Assembly (NCBI RefSeq): GCF_018919485.1
Contig: NZ_JAHLMU010000001.1
Location: 38,655 to 102,654, forward strand
Source: Psychrobacter sp. TAE2020
GTDB lineage: Bacteria; Pseudomonadota; Gammaproteobacteria; Pseudomonadales; Moraxellaceae
Direction: 5' to 3'
Length of the DNA: 64,000 nt
Shown: piece after piece, positions 27,664 to 37,429 of the stretch
How positions within the stretch are numbered: the first letter of the stretch is position 1
Layout: each line of letters begins with the position of its first letter
Notes under the pieces: generated by a model
Database searches by the model: none
What the model saw: the letters and a program-made list of their open reading frames with translations, nothing else
What the model was told of the DNA's origin: nothing
Position numbers and translations under genes: made by a program

Positions 27664-28242
27664 ATGTCAAAAGGACAAACTTTACAAGATCCGTTCTTGA
27701 ACTCACTGCGCAAAGACCGCATTCCTGTTTCTATTTTTTTGGTTAATGGTATTAAGTTACAAGGTCAAATCGAGTCGTTTGATCAATATGTAGTTTTATT
27801 GAAGAATACGGTGAGTCAGATGGTGTATAAGCACGCTATTTCTACAGTAGTGCCAGCACGCAATCCACGTACTAGTACTTCTACTACTACCACCACAACT
27901 ACTGGCAGTGTGCCACCATCAAGCACTCCTAGTAGCTATCAAGGTAGTAATCCTAGTAGTGGTTTTGAACGTGGTAGTAGTCCTAGCACTCCTGCAAGTA
28001 GCAGCGGTAGTGGTTTTGAAGAGCGTGGCTTTGGCTCTAACCGTAGTGGCTTTAATCGCGGTGGCTTTAACCAAGGACAAGATCGCGGTTTTGAGCGTGG
28101 CGGTTTTGGGCAAGAGCGTAGTTTTGAGCGTGGCGGTTTCGGACAAGAGCGCGGTTTTGAAGGTCCTGCAGATGATTTAGGATTTGAAGATAAGCCTAAT
28201 GACAGCTCTGATAATAATTCTCAAGGATCAGATAATAGTTAG
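27664..28242 (+). CDS. hfq: RNA chaperone Hfq with long glycine-rich tail
   Basis: Hexameric Sm-like protein that pairs small RNAs with mRNAs. Residues 1-66 hold the Sm1 and Sm2 motifs: [20 protein letters not shown], then [14 protein letters not shown] and [10 protein letters not shown]. After that the protein has about 126 residues of low complexity: a Thr run, a Ser/Gly/Pro block, and repeats of GGF, GFER and GFGQER, ending in an acidic Asp/Asn tail. Ordinary Hfq is 70-100 residues; such tails are known in Moraxellaceae, for example Acinetobacter. TAGGAGAG precedes the ATG. The gene has its own terminator and no hflX after it. Confidence 0.97.
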   Translation: MSKGQTLQDPFLNSLRKDRIPVSIFLVNGIKLQGQIESFDQYVVLLKNTVSQMVYKHAISTVVPARNPRTSTSTTTTTTTGSVPPSSTPSSYQGSNPSSGFERGSSPSTPASSSGSGFEERGFGSNRSGFNRGGFNQGQDRGFERGGFGQERSFERGGFGQERGFEGPADDLGFEDKPNDSSDNNSQGSDNS

Positions 28243-28289
28243 TAGCTTTCAAAAATGTATAGCGGTTAAACTAATAATTGTACGCATTG

Positions 28290-28317
28290 AACCTACTATT
28301 GTAATAGTAGGTTTTTT
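28290..28317 (+). terminator. Rho-independent terminator of hfq
   Basis: AACCTACTATT (28290-28300) pairs with AATAGTAGGTT (28303-28313), closing on a tight loop, and runs into a T tract. It is about 50 bp beyond the hfq stop. Confidence 0.85.
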
Positions 28318-28447
28318 TGTGCTTTGATTAGGGCGTGTTGAACATTCACAGTATCTACATATAGTTACTCTAATATCCGTAGCTATTCATATTAGCCTGA
28401 TTATAGTAAAATACCCTATCGATCACTAATAAATATTGAGTTAATTT

Positions 28448-29440
28448 ATGAGCCATCCGAATCGATCTTTAAGCCACGAACAATATATTACTACTGCCAT
28501 TGAAGCTATCAATACTGAGCGTGCAGCGCTAACCATTTTGACTGAGCAGATAGATGAGCGTTTTGCTCAAGCCTGCGATGTCATCTTGGACTGCACTGGC
28601 CGAGTAGTAGTCACTGGTATGGGTAAATCAGGATTGATCGGTCGCAAAATAGCGGCAACCTTTGCTTCTACAGGTACCCCAGCATTTTTTATGCATCCTG
28701 GTGAAGCTGGTCATGGTGATTTAGGCATGCTAGTCAAAGGGGATGTGCTTTTAGCCATTTCTAATTCCGGTGAGTCTGATGAGATAAAAACTTTATTACC
28801 GGTGGTCAAACATTTAGGTATTCCGCTAATTAGCATTAGTCGAGATCAGCGCGGGATGTTACCTAGTGCTGCTGATATTATGCTTACTCTAGGTAATTCG
28901 CAAGAAGCCTGTCCGCTCAATTTGGCCCCGACTTCGAGTACTACGGCGACTTTGGCATTAGGTGATGCTTTGGCAGTAGCCTTAGTCCATGCTCGTGATT
29001 TTACCTCAGAGGATTTTGCCTTATCGCATCCGGCAGGAGCGCTAGGTCGTCAGCTGTTGACTAGAGTTGAAGACTTGATGCATCCTAGCTCCGAGAACTT
29101 ACCTTTAGTTAATCAGCGCGCGGTACTACAAGAGGCGTTATTTACTATGAGTAATGGTCGTTTGGGCATGACGGTAGTGACAGATGATGACAACAAGGTC
29201 GTCGGAGTATTTACTGATGGGGATCTGCGCCGTGGTCTCGAAAAAGGTATTACTCTAAATACCCCAGTGAGTACAGTGATGACTACTCAGCCACGCCAAG
29301 TCAATAAAACTATGCGTGCCTCTGATGCTTTGAGCTTAATGAATGAGAATGCTATTAGTCAGCTGCTAGTGATGGATGAGCAGAATCATTTAGAGGCGAT
29401 TATTACTGTACATGATTTGCTACAAGCGGGCGTTAAATAG
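28448..29440 (+). CDS. kdsD: Arabinose 5-phosphate isomerase (KpsF/GutQ type)
   Basis: Interconverts ribulose 5-phosphate and arabinose 5-phosphate, the first committed sugar for Kdo in lipopolysaccharide. A sugar isomerase (SIS) domain fills the first 200 residues with VVVTGMGKSGLIGRK and FFMHPGEAGHGDLGML; two CBS domains follow (about 210-330). The 330-residue size is typical. It opens the Kdo/LPS-transport block and is followed by kdsC 110 bp downstream. Confidence 0.95.
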   Translation: MSHPNRSLSHEQYITTAIEAINTERAALTILTEQIDERFAQACDVILDCTGRVVVTGMGKSGLIGRKIAATFASTGTPAFFMHPGEAGHGDLGMLVKGDVLLAISNSGESDEIKTLLPVVKHLGIPLISISRDQRGMLPSAADIMLTLGNSQEACPLNLAPTSSTTATLALGDALAVALVHARDFTSEDFALSHPAGALGRQLLTRVEDLMHPSSENLPLVNQRAVLQEALFTMSNGRLGMTVVTDDDNKVVGVFTDGDLRRGLEKGITLNTPVSTVMTTQPRQVNKTMRASDALSLMNENAISQLLVMDEQNHLEAIITVHDLLQAGVK

Positions 29441-29550
29441 GGCTCCAGTGTCTAGACAGGCATTTATGCTGGCAGCCATTAAGGTGATAGTAACTACTAC
29501 TGTTAATAGCTTATTGTGCTAACTATAATTACAATTATAAGAGACGTATT

Positions 29551-30096
29551 ATGCAGGATTTAATCAAAAAAGCTGGTCAGGTAAAGCTGTTGGTACTAGA
29601 TGTCGATGGTATACTGTCAAATGGCCAAATTATCTATGACACTAATGGTGTCGAGACTAAAGCGTTTTCAGTACAAGATGGTGTTGGCATTAAGTCGCTC
29701 GCACGCTATGGTATTTTGACTGCGATCATCACTGGACGTAATAGCCAGATGGTCGATAAACGGGCTACCGAAATAGGCATTAATTATGTGGTGCAAGGCC
29801 GTGATGATAAGCTTGTTGCGCTCACTGAATTATTAGCAAGCTTAGATCAACAGCTTAATATTAGTGCAGCCGACTGTGCTTATATGGGGGATGATTTGCC
29901 AGATATAAAAGTGATGCAAACGGTTGGTTTTGCAGCGACGGTACCTAATGCGCACTCTGAGGTGATCAATCGTAGCGATATGGTGACCACCCGCGCTGGT
30001 GGTTACGGCGCAGTACGTGAAGTCTGTGACCTAATATTAAAAGGGCATGGTCACTACCAAGACTTTATCGGTCAGTTTACCTTAGATGATCGCTAA
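29551..30096 (+). CDS. kdsC: 3-deoxy-D-manno-octulosonate 8-phosphate phosphatase
   Basis: HAD-family phosphatase that removes phosphate from Kdo 8-phosphate. The nucleophile motif LLVLDVDGILSNGQI is near residues 13-27. AIITGRNS gives the second motif, and MGDDLPDIKVM the last. The 181-residue length is usual. It lies between kdsD and lptC, the standard order, with AAGAGA before the ATG. Confidence 0.95.
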   Translation: MQDLIKKAGQVKLLVLDVDGILSNGQIIYDTNGVETKAFSVQDGVGIKSLARYGILTAIITGRNSQMVDKRATEIGINYVVQGRDDKLVALTELLASLDQQLNISAADCAYMGDDLPDIKVMQTVGFAATVPNAHSEVINRSDMVTTRAGGYGAVREVCDLILKGHGHYQDFIGQFTLDDR

Positions 30097-30275
30097 TCGT
30101 CTGTAGATAACCACGGCAACGTTATTAACAACTAATCAGTTGTGGTAGATACTACAAGGTTGTTAGTACTAGCTATTTGTACTTAACATTAGTATTAGCC
30201 GTCGCTTAATAAGATACATTTTTCAACTTGGATGGGCTACAGTATTACCCAAGCCTGCATACAGGATAAGCCGTT

Positions 30276-30860
30276 TTGAATACTCGTGTGTTAATAGTTT
30301 TAGCTCTGATCATCGCCGGTATCGCTGGTTGGTTCTTCCAACAGCAAGGCAAGATCTCACCGCCGATAAATATAGAAGCTCCAGAAGTTGACTATGAGGC
30401 TACAGATATAAAAGCGGTGCAGACTAATGAACAAGGGGAAACAGAGTATGAGCTGAAGGCTACTTCACTCACTCATAACCCCAAAACCAATGAAGATGTG
30501 ATGTCCGGAATTACTATGAACTGGAAGCCATCAGATGAGCAGCGCTATATTATCCAATCGGGTACAGCGACTATCAGTCAAGAATCTGGTGATTTGCATT
30601 TATATGATGGTTTTAGCTTAGTTAGCGAAGATAAGACTGCCGCTACTGATATCGAACCAATTAAAGTGACAGGACAAGCGCTAAAAGGCAATACTAAATC
30701 AAGACAAGTTTATAGCGATCAACCCGTGAAAGTAGAACAAGGATTGAATCGTTTTGAAGCCTCTAGTATGACCGCTAATTTAGAGACGGGCGAATACGAA
30801 TTTGGACAAGTGGCGGTGACATTCACTCCAGCTAAACGTCAAGACAAAGCGCTATTTTAA
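30276..30860 (+). CDS. lptC: LPS export ABC transporter periplasmic protein LptC
   Basis: Bitopic inner-membrane protein that accepts lipopolysaccharide from LptB2FG and passes it to LptA. One hydrophobic helix at residues 4-20 is followed by a beta-jellyroll domain in the periplasm. The 194-residue size is typical. The start is TTG, with AGGATAAG upstream. Its position between kdsC and lptA supports the call; LptC sequences diverge strongly, so sequence alone is less decisive. Confidence 0.9.
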   Translation: MNTRVLIVLALIIAGIAGWFFQQQGKISPPINIEAPEVDYEATDIKAVQTNEQGETEYELKATSLTHNPKTNEDVMSGITMNWKPSDEQRYIIQSGTATISQESGDLHLYDGFSLVSEDKTAATDIEPIKVTGQALKGNTKSRQVYSDQPVKVEQGLNRFEASSMTANLETGEYEFGQVAVTFTPAKRQDKALF

Positions 30861-30998
30861 TAGTTAATGTCCTCAAAGTAAGTAGCCCTTAGTCTAATAA
30901 AAGCTCAGCCTAAAAATAGCTATTGGCATCACCTTAGCAGACCCCATTACTAATTATAGAATCCATTACAGAATCAATTACATAAAGAGTAACCATTT

Positions 30999-31526
30999 AT
31001 GAAATCAACAATGCTGTCTGCTACACGCCCGCTGTCAATAGTCATGCTATTAACACTACCTTTGTATAGCCATGCCTTGCCTTCAGATGCTAATCAGCCC
31101 ATTAAGCTATTAGCAGACAAAGCGACTTATAGTGAGCGTACAGGTATTACTAGCTATTCAGGTACAGTGGTTATTACTCAAGGGACCTTTAAGATGACGG
31201 CGGATAATATCACCGTAAACTTATCGCAAGGGCGAAGCATCAACTCAGCAGTAGCTACGGGGCGTCCAGCGACTATGCAACAAGTCGTCACTCAAGAAAA
31301 AGGTTTGGCTAAAGGCCAAGCCAATAACATTGACTACAATGCGGTCAATGGCATTGTTACTTTGACAGGCAATGCAAAGCTAGTACAAAACGGCGCTAGC
31401 TTTGCTGGTAATGTCATTCGTTATAGTCTCAAAGCGGGTGACGTAGAAGCAACGGCTGGCGGTAATCAACGTGTTGAGTTGGTATTCCCACCTAACGCTA
31501 ATACTAGTCAGAGCAGCTTACGTTAA
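30999..31526 (+). CDS. lptA: LPS transport periplasmic protein LptA
   Basis: Periplasmic bridge protein that carries lipopolysaccharide to the outer membrane. A signal peptide (about 1-27, ending SHALPSDA) is followed by the OstA-like beta-jellyroll: IKLLADKATYSERTGITSY, then repeated strands such as ARAxGRPAT and ANNIDYNAVNGIVTLTGNA. The 175-residue length fits. It lies between lptC and lptB. Confidence 0.92.
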   Translation: MKSTMLSATRPLSIVMLLTLPLYSHALPSDANQPIKLLADKATYSERTGITSYSGTVVITQGTFKMTADNITVNLSQGRSINSAVATGRPATMQQVVTQEKGLAKGQANNIDYNAVNGIVTLTGNAKLVQNGASFAGNVIRYSLKAGDVEATAGGNQRVELVFPPNANTSQSSLR

Positions 31527-31620
31527 TCATCGTTAACTTGAAACTTGATTTTTGCTATTAGGCTATAGCCAGTAGCACTGCTAATCTTGTCCTGTTTTAC
31601 GTCCTATTATAAATACCAGT

Positions 31621-32472
31621 ATGAGTATGAGTATAAGTATGAATGATGACCACAACCTCTCTAGCCACCCTGATTCTTTAGTATCCGAACTGGGCACACA
31701 GCAATTGGATAGTAATAAGCTTTTAGCCGATGGTAATAGCGAGCCACGCATACGTTTAGTCATGCAAAACTTAGGCAAGCGCTACAGCAAGCGCTGGGTG
31801 GTCAAAGACGTTTCTTTTTCTGTGGAGCAAGGCCAAGTAGTAGGATTATTAGGGCCGAACGGTGCTGGCAAGACTACTAGCTTTTACATGGTAGTAGGCT
31901 TAGTCAATATGGATAAAGGTCGTGTCACTTTGGGCAAGATGGATTTGTCGAAATATGCTATGCATGAGCGCGCACGTGCTGGTATTGGTTACTTACCACA
32001 AGAGGCTTCTATCTTTCGTAAGCTTTCTATCGAAGATAATATTTTAGCTATACTACAGACCCGTAAAGAGCTCTCCGCTAGTGCTCAGCGTGAAGAGCTT
32101 GAAAAACTGATCAACGAGTTCAATCTACAGCATGTACGTAAATCGTTAGGGATGAGCGTATCAGGAGGCGAGCGTCGTCGTTGTGAAATTGCTCGTGCCT
32201 TAGCTGCCGATCCTAAATTTATTCTATTGGATGAGCCGTTTGCTGGGGTTGATCCTATTTCAGTAGGCGATATAAAAGATGTGATCTTAGCGCTGAAAAA
32301 CCGCGGTATCGGGGTACTTATTACTGATCATAACGTCCGTGATACTCTCGCTATTTGTGAGAAAGCTTATATAGTTTCAGAAGGAGCGATCATTGCTGAA
32401 GGTAAACCAAAAGATATCTTGGATAATGAGTTAGTAAAAAGTGTCTACTTGGGCAAAGACTTTCAGGCCTAA
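31621..32472 (+). CDS. lptB: LPS export ABC transporter ATP-binding protein LptB
   Basis: Cytoplasmic ATPase that powers extraction of lipopolysaccharide with LptFG and LptC. Walker [14 protein letters not shown], signature [18 protein letters not shown], Walker [14 protein letters not shown] and the H-loop [10 protein letters not shown] are all present. The domain starts near residue 45. The 283-residue reading therefore has an extra hydrophilic leader compared with the usual 240. The first ATG is one of three in the string ATGAGTATGAGTATAAGTATG; none has a strong ribosome binding site, so the true start may be later. It closes the Kdo/Lpt block. Confidence 0.95.
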   Translation: MSMSISMNDDHNLSSHPDSLVSELGTQQLDSNKLLADGNSEPRIRLVMQNLGKRYSKRWVVKDVSFSVEQGQVVGLLGPNGAGKTTSFYMVVGLVNMDKGRVTLGKMDLSKYAMHERARAGIGYLPQEASIFRKLSIEDNILAILQTRKELSASAQREELEKLINEFNLQHVRKSLGMSVSGGERRRCEIARALAADPKFILLDEPFAGVDPISVGDIKDVILALKNRGIGVLITDHNVRDTLAICEKAYIVSEGAIIAEGKPKDILDNELVKSVYLGKDFQA

Positions 32473-32544
32473 ATTTATTTACTGGGTTTATTTTATTCTG
32501 CATCAAACTCTAGTTTTATGATGGTTTATTAATAGTAACCTAAA

Positions 32545-32579
32545 CGATGCTTCAGTCTGGCTATAAAGGCTGAGCATCG
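32545..32579. other. Stem-loop between lptB and radA
   Basis: CGATGCTTCAG (32545-32555) pairs with CTGAGCATCG (32570-32579), one base bulged, with no T tract. It could end the lpt message less efficiently or stabilise its 3' end. Confidence 0.4.
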
Positions 32580-32735
32580 CATAAAACTTGACTCTTCTGT
32601 TTTTATTAGCGTCATATCTTGATTGCTGCTCTCACAATACTTATTAATTATTCTATTGACTGGATAGCTTGATGGGTGGCTTTACTTAATTTTCACCTTC
32701 TTAATTTTTTATAATTTGTATAAGGCTTAACGACT

Positions 32736-34178
32736 ATGGCAAAAAACACTAGTAGCTATGTTTGCCAGCATTGCGGTGCTCATTTTGGCAAATGGGCAGG
32801 ACAGTGCTCTGATTGTGGTGAATGGAATAGCTTAGTCGAAGCACCCAATGTCAGTATGCCGCACCATAATAAAAAAACCCCCAGACCAGCAGCTCGTGCG
32901 GCGCCTCGTAATGCTGATGCCAGTAGCTCAACGACTGGCAACTATTCAGGCAATCATAGTGCGGTTATGCCTCTGAATGCGGTTAGTGTCACTTTAGATT
33001 CGCGTATGTCGACGGGTATCAGTGAGTTCGATCGAGTACTAGGCGGTGGCTTGGTCGCCGGCTCCGTAGTATTGATAGGCGGTGATCCAGGTATCGGTAA
33101 ATCAACTATCTTGCTACAAACAGCAACCAATATGGCAAAGGCTGATTCGTTGGCTGGTAGCGCCCTGTATGTCACTGGTGAGGAATCATTAGCGCAAGTA
33201 GCTATGCGTGCTAAGCGCTTGGATCTACCAGCGGACAGACTGCGAGTATTAGCAGAGACTAATGTAGAGACTATCTGTGCTGCTCTGACGCAAGAGCAAC
33301 CAGCTATCGCTATAATTGACTCCATTCAAACTATCTATACTGATGCCATCAATTCAGCGCCAGGTGGGGTGAGTCAAATTCGTGAGTCTGCAGCTATCTT
33401 AACTCGCTATGCCAAGCAAACTGGCACAGCATTATTCTTGGTAGGCCATGTGACCAAAGAAGGTACGCTGGCAGGACCTAGAGTACTTGAGCACATGGTT
33501 GATACTGTACTGTACTTTGAAGGTCAGTCTGATTCACGCTTTCGGATGATTCGGGCGGTAAAAAACCGTTTCGGTGCGGTCAATGAGCTGGGTATCTTTG
33601 GCATGACTGATATGGGTCTTAAAGAAGTCGCTAATCCTTCAGCGATATTTTTAAGCCGCTATGACAAGCCAGTTGCAGGCTCAGTGGTGATGGTCAGTCG
33701 TGAAGGCACGCGTCCACTACTAGTAGAAGTACAAGCCTTGGTTGATGACTCACAAGGACAGCCACGACGTATGGCTTTGGGGCTTGATTTTCAGCGCATG
33801 TCGATGTTGTTAGCGGTTATGCACCGTCACGGCGGTATCCATACTAGCGGGCAAGATGTCTATGTGAACGTAGTAGGTGGGGTAAAGGTTATAGAAACAG
33901 GCTCTGATTTGGCAGTGTTACTAGCTTGCGCTTCTAGCATCAAAGAGCGAGCGCTGCCTTCTTCACTAGCAGTATTCGGTGAAGTAGGGTTGTCTGGCGA
34001 GATACGGCCAGTACCTAATGGTCAAGAGCGTTTAAAAGAAGCTATGAAACATGGCTTTACTCATGCCATCGTGCCCAAATCTAATGCACCAGCTGCTAAT
34101 TCAGCCCAATTTAAAGGTATCACTATTATCGCCGTAGAGCGCTTGGATGATGCTATAGAAAAGGCCTTTGAGCTGTAG
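32736..34178 (+). CDS. radA: DNA repair protein RadA
   Basis: RecA-like helicase/ATPase that drives branch migration in recombination. An N-terminal zinc finger has C-x2-C-x10-C-x2-C (CQHCGAHF to CSDCGEW). Walker A is GGDPGIGKST near residue 108, the KNRFG motif is in the middle, and the C-terminal 150 residues are Lon-protease-like without a catalytic site. At 480 residues it is slightly longer than usual because of a Ser/Asn linker after the zinc finger. It is separated from lptB by 263 bp and converges on rlpA at a strong terminator. Confidence 0.96.
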   Translation: MAKNTSSYVCQHCGAHFGKWAGQCSDCGEWNSLVEAPNVSMPHHNKKTPRPAARAAPRNADASSSTTGNYSGNHSAVMPLNAVSVTLDSRMSTGISEFDRVLGGGLVAGSVVLIGGDPGIGKSTILLQTATNMAKADSLAGSALYVTGEESLAQVAMRAKRLDLPADRLRVLAETNVETICAALTQEQPAIAIIDSIQTIYTDAINSAPGGVSQIRESAAILTRYAKQTGTALFLVGHVTKEGTLAGPRVLEHMVDTVLYFEGQSDSRFRMIRAVKNRFGAVNELGIFGMTDMGLKEVANPSAIFLSRYDKPVAGSVVMVSREGTRPLLVEVQALVDDSQGQPRRMALGLDFQRMSMLLAVMHRHGGIHTSGQDVYVNVVGGVKVIETGSDLAVLLACASSIKERALPSSLAVFGEVGLSGEIRPVPNGQERLKEAMKHGFTHAIVPKSNAPAANSAQFKGITIIAVERLDDAIEKAFEL

Positions 34179-34265
34179 TGATTATAGTTCTACTGTTGCT
34201 AGCTTTTATAAGTAATGCTTGAATACTTGTCCGATAGCTACTACTGTTGGATAAGTCCTTAAAAC

Positions 34266-34307
34266 AGAAAAACCGCCAAACTTTTCTCTAAGCTTGGCGG
34301 TTTTTCT
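34266..34307. terminator. Bidirectional terminator between radA and rlpA
   Basis: A 12-bp or longer stem, AAAAACCGCCAA (34268-34279) against TTGGCGGTTTTT (34294-34305), has A/T tracts on both sides. Confidence 0.9.
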
Positions 34308-34376
34308 TTAAGTATTACTTTGCTATTAGGACTTATTAACAGTCTAAAAATATTAATAATATAAATAGTCTAAAGA

Positions 34377-34991
34377 CTAGGGTCCTGAAACACGCTCAAT
34401 AGAAACGTTACCAACCCCTTTACTAGTGATACCTAACTGTTTAGCAGCACCATAAGATAAATCTAACACACGGTTACCACTAAATGGACCACGGTCATTA
34501 ACTTTTACTACTACAGTCTTACCATTGGTTTTGTTAGTGACTTTGACATAACAGTTCAAAGGTAATGAACGATGCGCCGCCGTCAAACCATTCATATCAA
34601 AAGTATCACCACTGGCGGTTTTACGACCATGGAATTTACGACCATACCAAGAAGCGAGACCAGTCTGCTTAAATTTACTCACTGAATTAGACGCAACTGC
34701 TGTCAGACGTTCCAACACATCTTCATCATTGCTGAGTCCAGTAGAGTTGCTGGCCAATAACGAGCTATTGAGAGCCAAAGAGCTTGGCTGACGTGCAGAT
34801 TTTACTAAACTTGATGCATTGTCATGCTGGCGAGTAAGTTCACCGAGTACACGATCAATATGCGAGGCGTTATCTTGAGAAAAGTTGGCAAGCGTAGTTT
34901 TTGCTTCGGCGGCATTAGCGCTAGACGCTATTGTTGAGCCAGCGAACAAAAATACTGACGCGGTAAGAAGACCAGATAAACGCTTATTCAT
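34377..34991 (-). CDS. rlpA: RlpA-like septal ring lytic transglycosylase
   Basis: Secreted protein of the rare-lipoprotein-A family that cleaves stripped glycan strands. The ATG at 34991 is chosen because AGAGG lies 7 bp upstream; translation yields a signal peptide (MNKRLSGLLTASVFLFAGST to ASSANA). The double-psi beta-barrel fills the last 85 residues: GLASWYGRKFHGRKTASGD, LPLNCYVKVTN and the catalytic VNDRGPFSGNRVLDLS. There is no lipobox cysteine and no C-terminal SPOR domain, so it is a short, likely periplasmic version. It lies downstream of rodA on the same strand across a 1-kb gap. Confidence 0.9.
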   Translation of the reverse strand: MNKRLSGLLTASVFLFAGSTIASSANAAEAKTTLANFSQDNASHIDRVLGELTRQHDNASSLVKSARQPSSLALNSSLLASNSTGLSNDEDVLERLTAVASNSVSKFKQTGLASWYGRKFHGRKTASGDTFDMNGLTAAHRSLPLNCYVKVTNKTNGKTVVVKVNDRGPFSGNRVLDLSYGAAKQLGITSKGVGNVSIERVSGP

Positions 34992-35980
34992 ATATATACC
35001 TCTGTAACCTAGATTGTAAATCCTAATCAATGATCAGCTATGCCTTATTTGGTAGGACAAGTTGAGCTATTCTGCACTTTTATTTTAATCATCACTGATT
35101 AAGTTTATAGATAGATAGTACAAAATATAATTAGTTTTGACTTTTAGGTAAGTTTTATAATTCGCTCATCGATGTTGTTAAATTATCAATCGTATAAAAA
35201 CCAGTATTGCTACTTTTATTACTGTAGTTATAGGCGCTTGATTAGTTAAGCTCTTTGAAATTTCAAAAGCTAACTATACTGATGAGCTCTGACTTGAATA
35301 TAATTAATTGCTAACTTGATTAGTAAATCTGTATAGGTTCTGTAGCTGAACACTCTAACAGAGGTTAACGCAATTTTTTGTAAAAAACAAGCGCTAGAAT
35401 CTGTATGCATAAATCAATCACAAATACCAAACTGATGACTTGTAGTAGGAGTAAGTATTATCTAAAGTTTGTAATAACAAAGACTTAGCTAAAGAAATAA
35501 CCGGAAAGACACAGTGAGAAAGCGCTGACAAATCCAGTAAATATTCATACCAATAAAGGTTTAAAGAGTTTTATTAGTTATGCTGATGCGCTGACCAAGG
35601 ATCATGATACGACTAATATTAATATAAAGCTACTAAGATAATTTATCTTGCTATAGGTCAATGATTTTTATGCTTAAGTAATTGAATTTATTCAACTATA
35701 ACTCTAAACTGGTCCTAACTACAACCAAATTAATCAGAGTTTTTTTGGCAATATGTATATATATTTACAACAAAAAGCCCCTAGTATATTTAGTACTAAG
35801 GACCTGGAAAATTAATAAGAAAGCCTTTTGTTAACATTTTTTAAGGTATAAAGAGTAGTTTTAAATAGAGCTATAGTTGATTTCTCAACCTTTGAATGTT
35901 CAAAAAGTCCCTGTTTAAGTGGTAGTTTAATTACTAGGGAAAGAGTCAAAACTAGCAGCTATTTAGGGGGATGAGTATAG
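34992..35980. other. Long intergenic region between rodA and rlpA
   Basis: Nearly 1 kb of AT-rich DNA holding no start-to-stop gene I can support. A 46-codon open stretch without a start codon (35501-35641, plus strand) might be a gene remnant. A reverse-strand terminator of rodA lies at 35777-35800. Confidence 0.4.
35777..35804 (-). terminator. Probable rodA terminator
   Basis: On the reverse strand CCTTAGTA pairs with TACTAGG across a 7-base loop (one bulge), followed by GGCTTTTTG. It is about 180 bp beyond the rodA stop. Confidence 0.5.
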
Positions 35981-37123
35981 CTACTTGGGCCTATGAGTAT
36001 GGATAGACATTAACAATCCGAAGCCTGCCATTAAGGTGACAATGGCAGTACCGCCATAGCTTATGAAGGGCAGTGGAACGCCTACTACTGGTAAAATACC
36101 GCCAACCATACCAACATTTACAAACACATAAACGAAGAATGACATAGCGACAGCTCCTGCTAATAATCGGCTATAAGTATCAGGATGAGTAAAGGCGATA
36201 TATAGCGAGCGCCCTAATAAACAGGCATAAAAAAACATTAGTAATATCACACCCAATAGTCCGAATTCTTCAGAAAATGCCGCTATAATAAAGTCAGTAT
36301 GACCTTCAGGTAAAAAGTGCAAATGCGATTGAGTACCGTCCAGATAACCTTTACCAGTGAGACCTCCTGACCCTATAGCGGTTTTGGATTGGATGATATT
36401 CCAGCCAGCACCTTGAGCATCACCCTCGGGGTTAAAGAGTGTTAATACCCGAGTGCGCTGATAGTCATGTAATAAAAACTGCCAAGCGATAGTGACTATA
36501 GGTACAGACAAGGCCAAGGCACCAGCGATCATCCACCAAGATAAACCTGCCAGAAATAATACAAACAGTCCGCTTGCTGCTACTAACAGTGAAGTACCTA
36601 AATCGGGCTCTTTGGCGATTAGTAAGACTGGTATGACAATAAGTACTAGAACAATCCCCACACTTGAAAATGTTGGTGGTAGATCGCGTTTGGATAAAAA
36701 CCAAGCACACATCATTGGCATACCCAGTTTCATAAACTCTGAAGGCTGAACACTGCCGAATCCTGGCAAGTTTATCCATCGCTGCGCGCCCATGCGAACT
36801 TCACCGATGATATCTACGAGTACTAGCAGTAGTAAACCCAAAACATAAAAGATAGGGGTTAAAGTACGATAGACGCTAGGTGGAATTTGTGCCATAACAA
36901 ACATAACTATGAAGGCTACACCATAACTAACGATCTGGCGCAAGACCATAGCGTTGTCTTGAATAGAGGCGCTATATAAAATCGTCAAACCAATACAGCA
37001 GATGGACAACAACAATAACGTCAACCAAGGATCTATGTGAATCCTTTGCCACAAAGTCGGCTCCGAATGTTGACCAAGATGGTGGCTTTGACGAGAAAAT
37101 CTGTATTGCAGGTTAGAAGACAT
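35981..37123 (-). CDS. rodA: Rod shape-determining protein RodA (SEDS glycosyltransferase)
   Basis: Peptidoglycan polymerase of the elongasome, working with PBP2. About ten membrane helices are visible, with the SEDS motifs: RWINLPGFGSVQPSEFMKLG, KEPDLGTSLL and the C-terminal PFISYGGTAIVTLMAGFG. The 380-residue length is normal. A TTG two codons earlier (37129) is possible; ATG 37123 is preferred, although neither has a strong ribosome binding site. PBP2 (mrdA) is absent, so the usual mrdA-rodA pair is split here. Confidence 0.95.
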   Translation of the reverse strand: MSSNLQYRFSRQSHHLGQHSEPTLWQRIHIDPWLTLLLLSICCIGLTILYSASIQDNAMVLRQIVSYGVAFIVMFVMAQIPPSVYRTLTPIFYVLGLLLLVLVDIIGEVRMGAQRWINLPGFGSVQPSEFMKLGMPMMCAWFLSKRDLPPTFSSVGIVLVLIVIPVLLIAKEPDLGTSLLVAASGLFVLFLAGLSWWMIAGALALSVPIVTIAWQFLLHDYQRTRVLTLFNPEGDAQGAGWNIIQSKTAIGSGGLTGKGYLDGTQSHLHFLPEGHTDFIIAAFSEEFGLLGVILLMFFYACLLGRSLYIAFTHPDTYSRLLAGAVAMSFFVYVFVNVGMVGGILPVVGVPLPFISYGGTAIVTLMAGFGLLMSIHTHRPK

Positions 37124-37429
37124 AGGCAAAATTTAGCTTAAAATATGGTTATAAAAAAAGTAAAGTCAATAGAACGAGCCTATTAACCAAAATGTAGTCA
37201 ATTAAGAGCATAACAGTAAAATAAGGTAAACCGTAAAAAAAGCTATCTACAGTTGCGCTTAAATCCTCCTAAAAAGTAACTTTAGCGTAATAAAGTAACG
37301 TCATTATAAAAACTATTAGCATTAGTGTTAATAACAAACCCTCTAAGGCTAATTGGCAGGCGATAGTTTCGCTTGCCTGTGAAAAATTTGATAATATCGA
37401 TTAGATGTTTTTAGTGGTAGTTACCGTCA
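37124..37429. other. Divergent region between rodA and the M15 peptidase gene
   Basis: 306 bp carrying promoters in both directions. CAGGC (37357) and GCCTG (37375) form an imperfect inverted repeat just upstream of GATAAT (37390), so a small operator is possible. No gene is seen. Confidence 0.35.

Noticed and set aside
27908-28180. Val/Ala-rich frames in and opposite the hfq tail
   Set aside because: They arise from repeated codons of the Gly/Ser/Arg tail read in other frames; no start signal.
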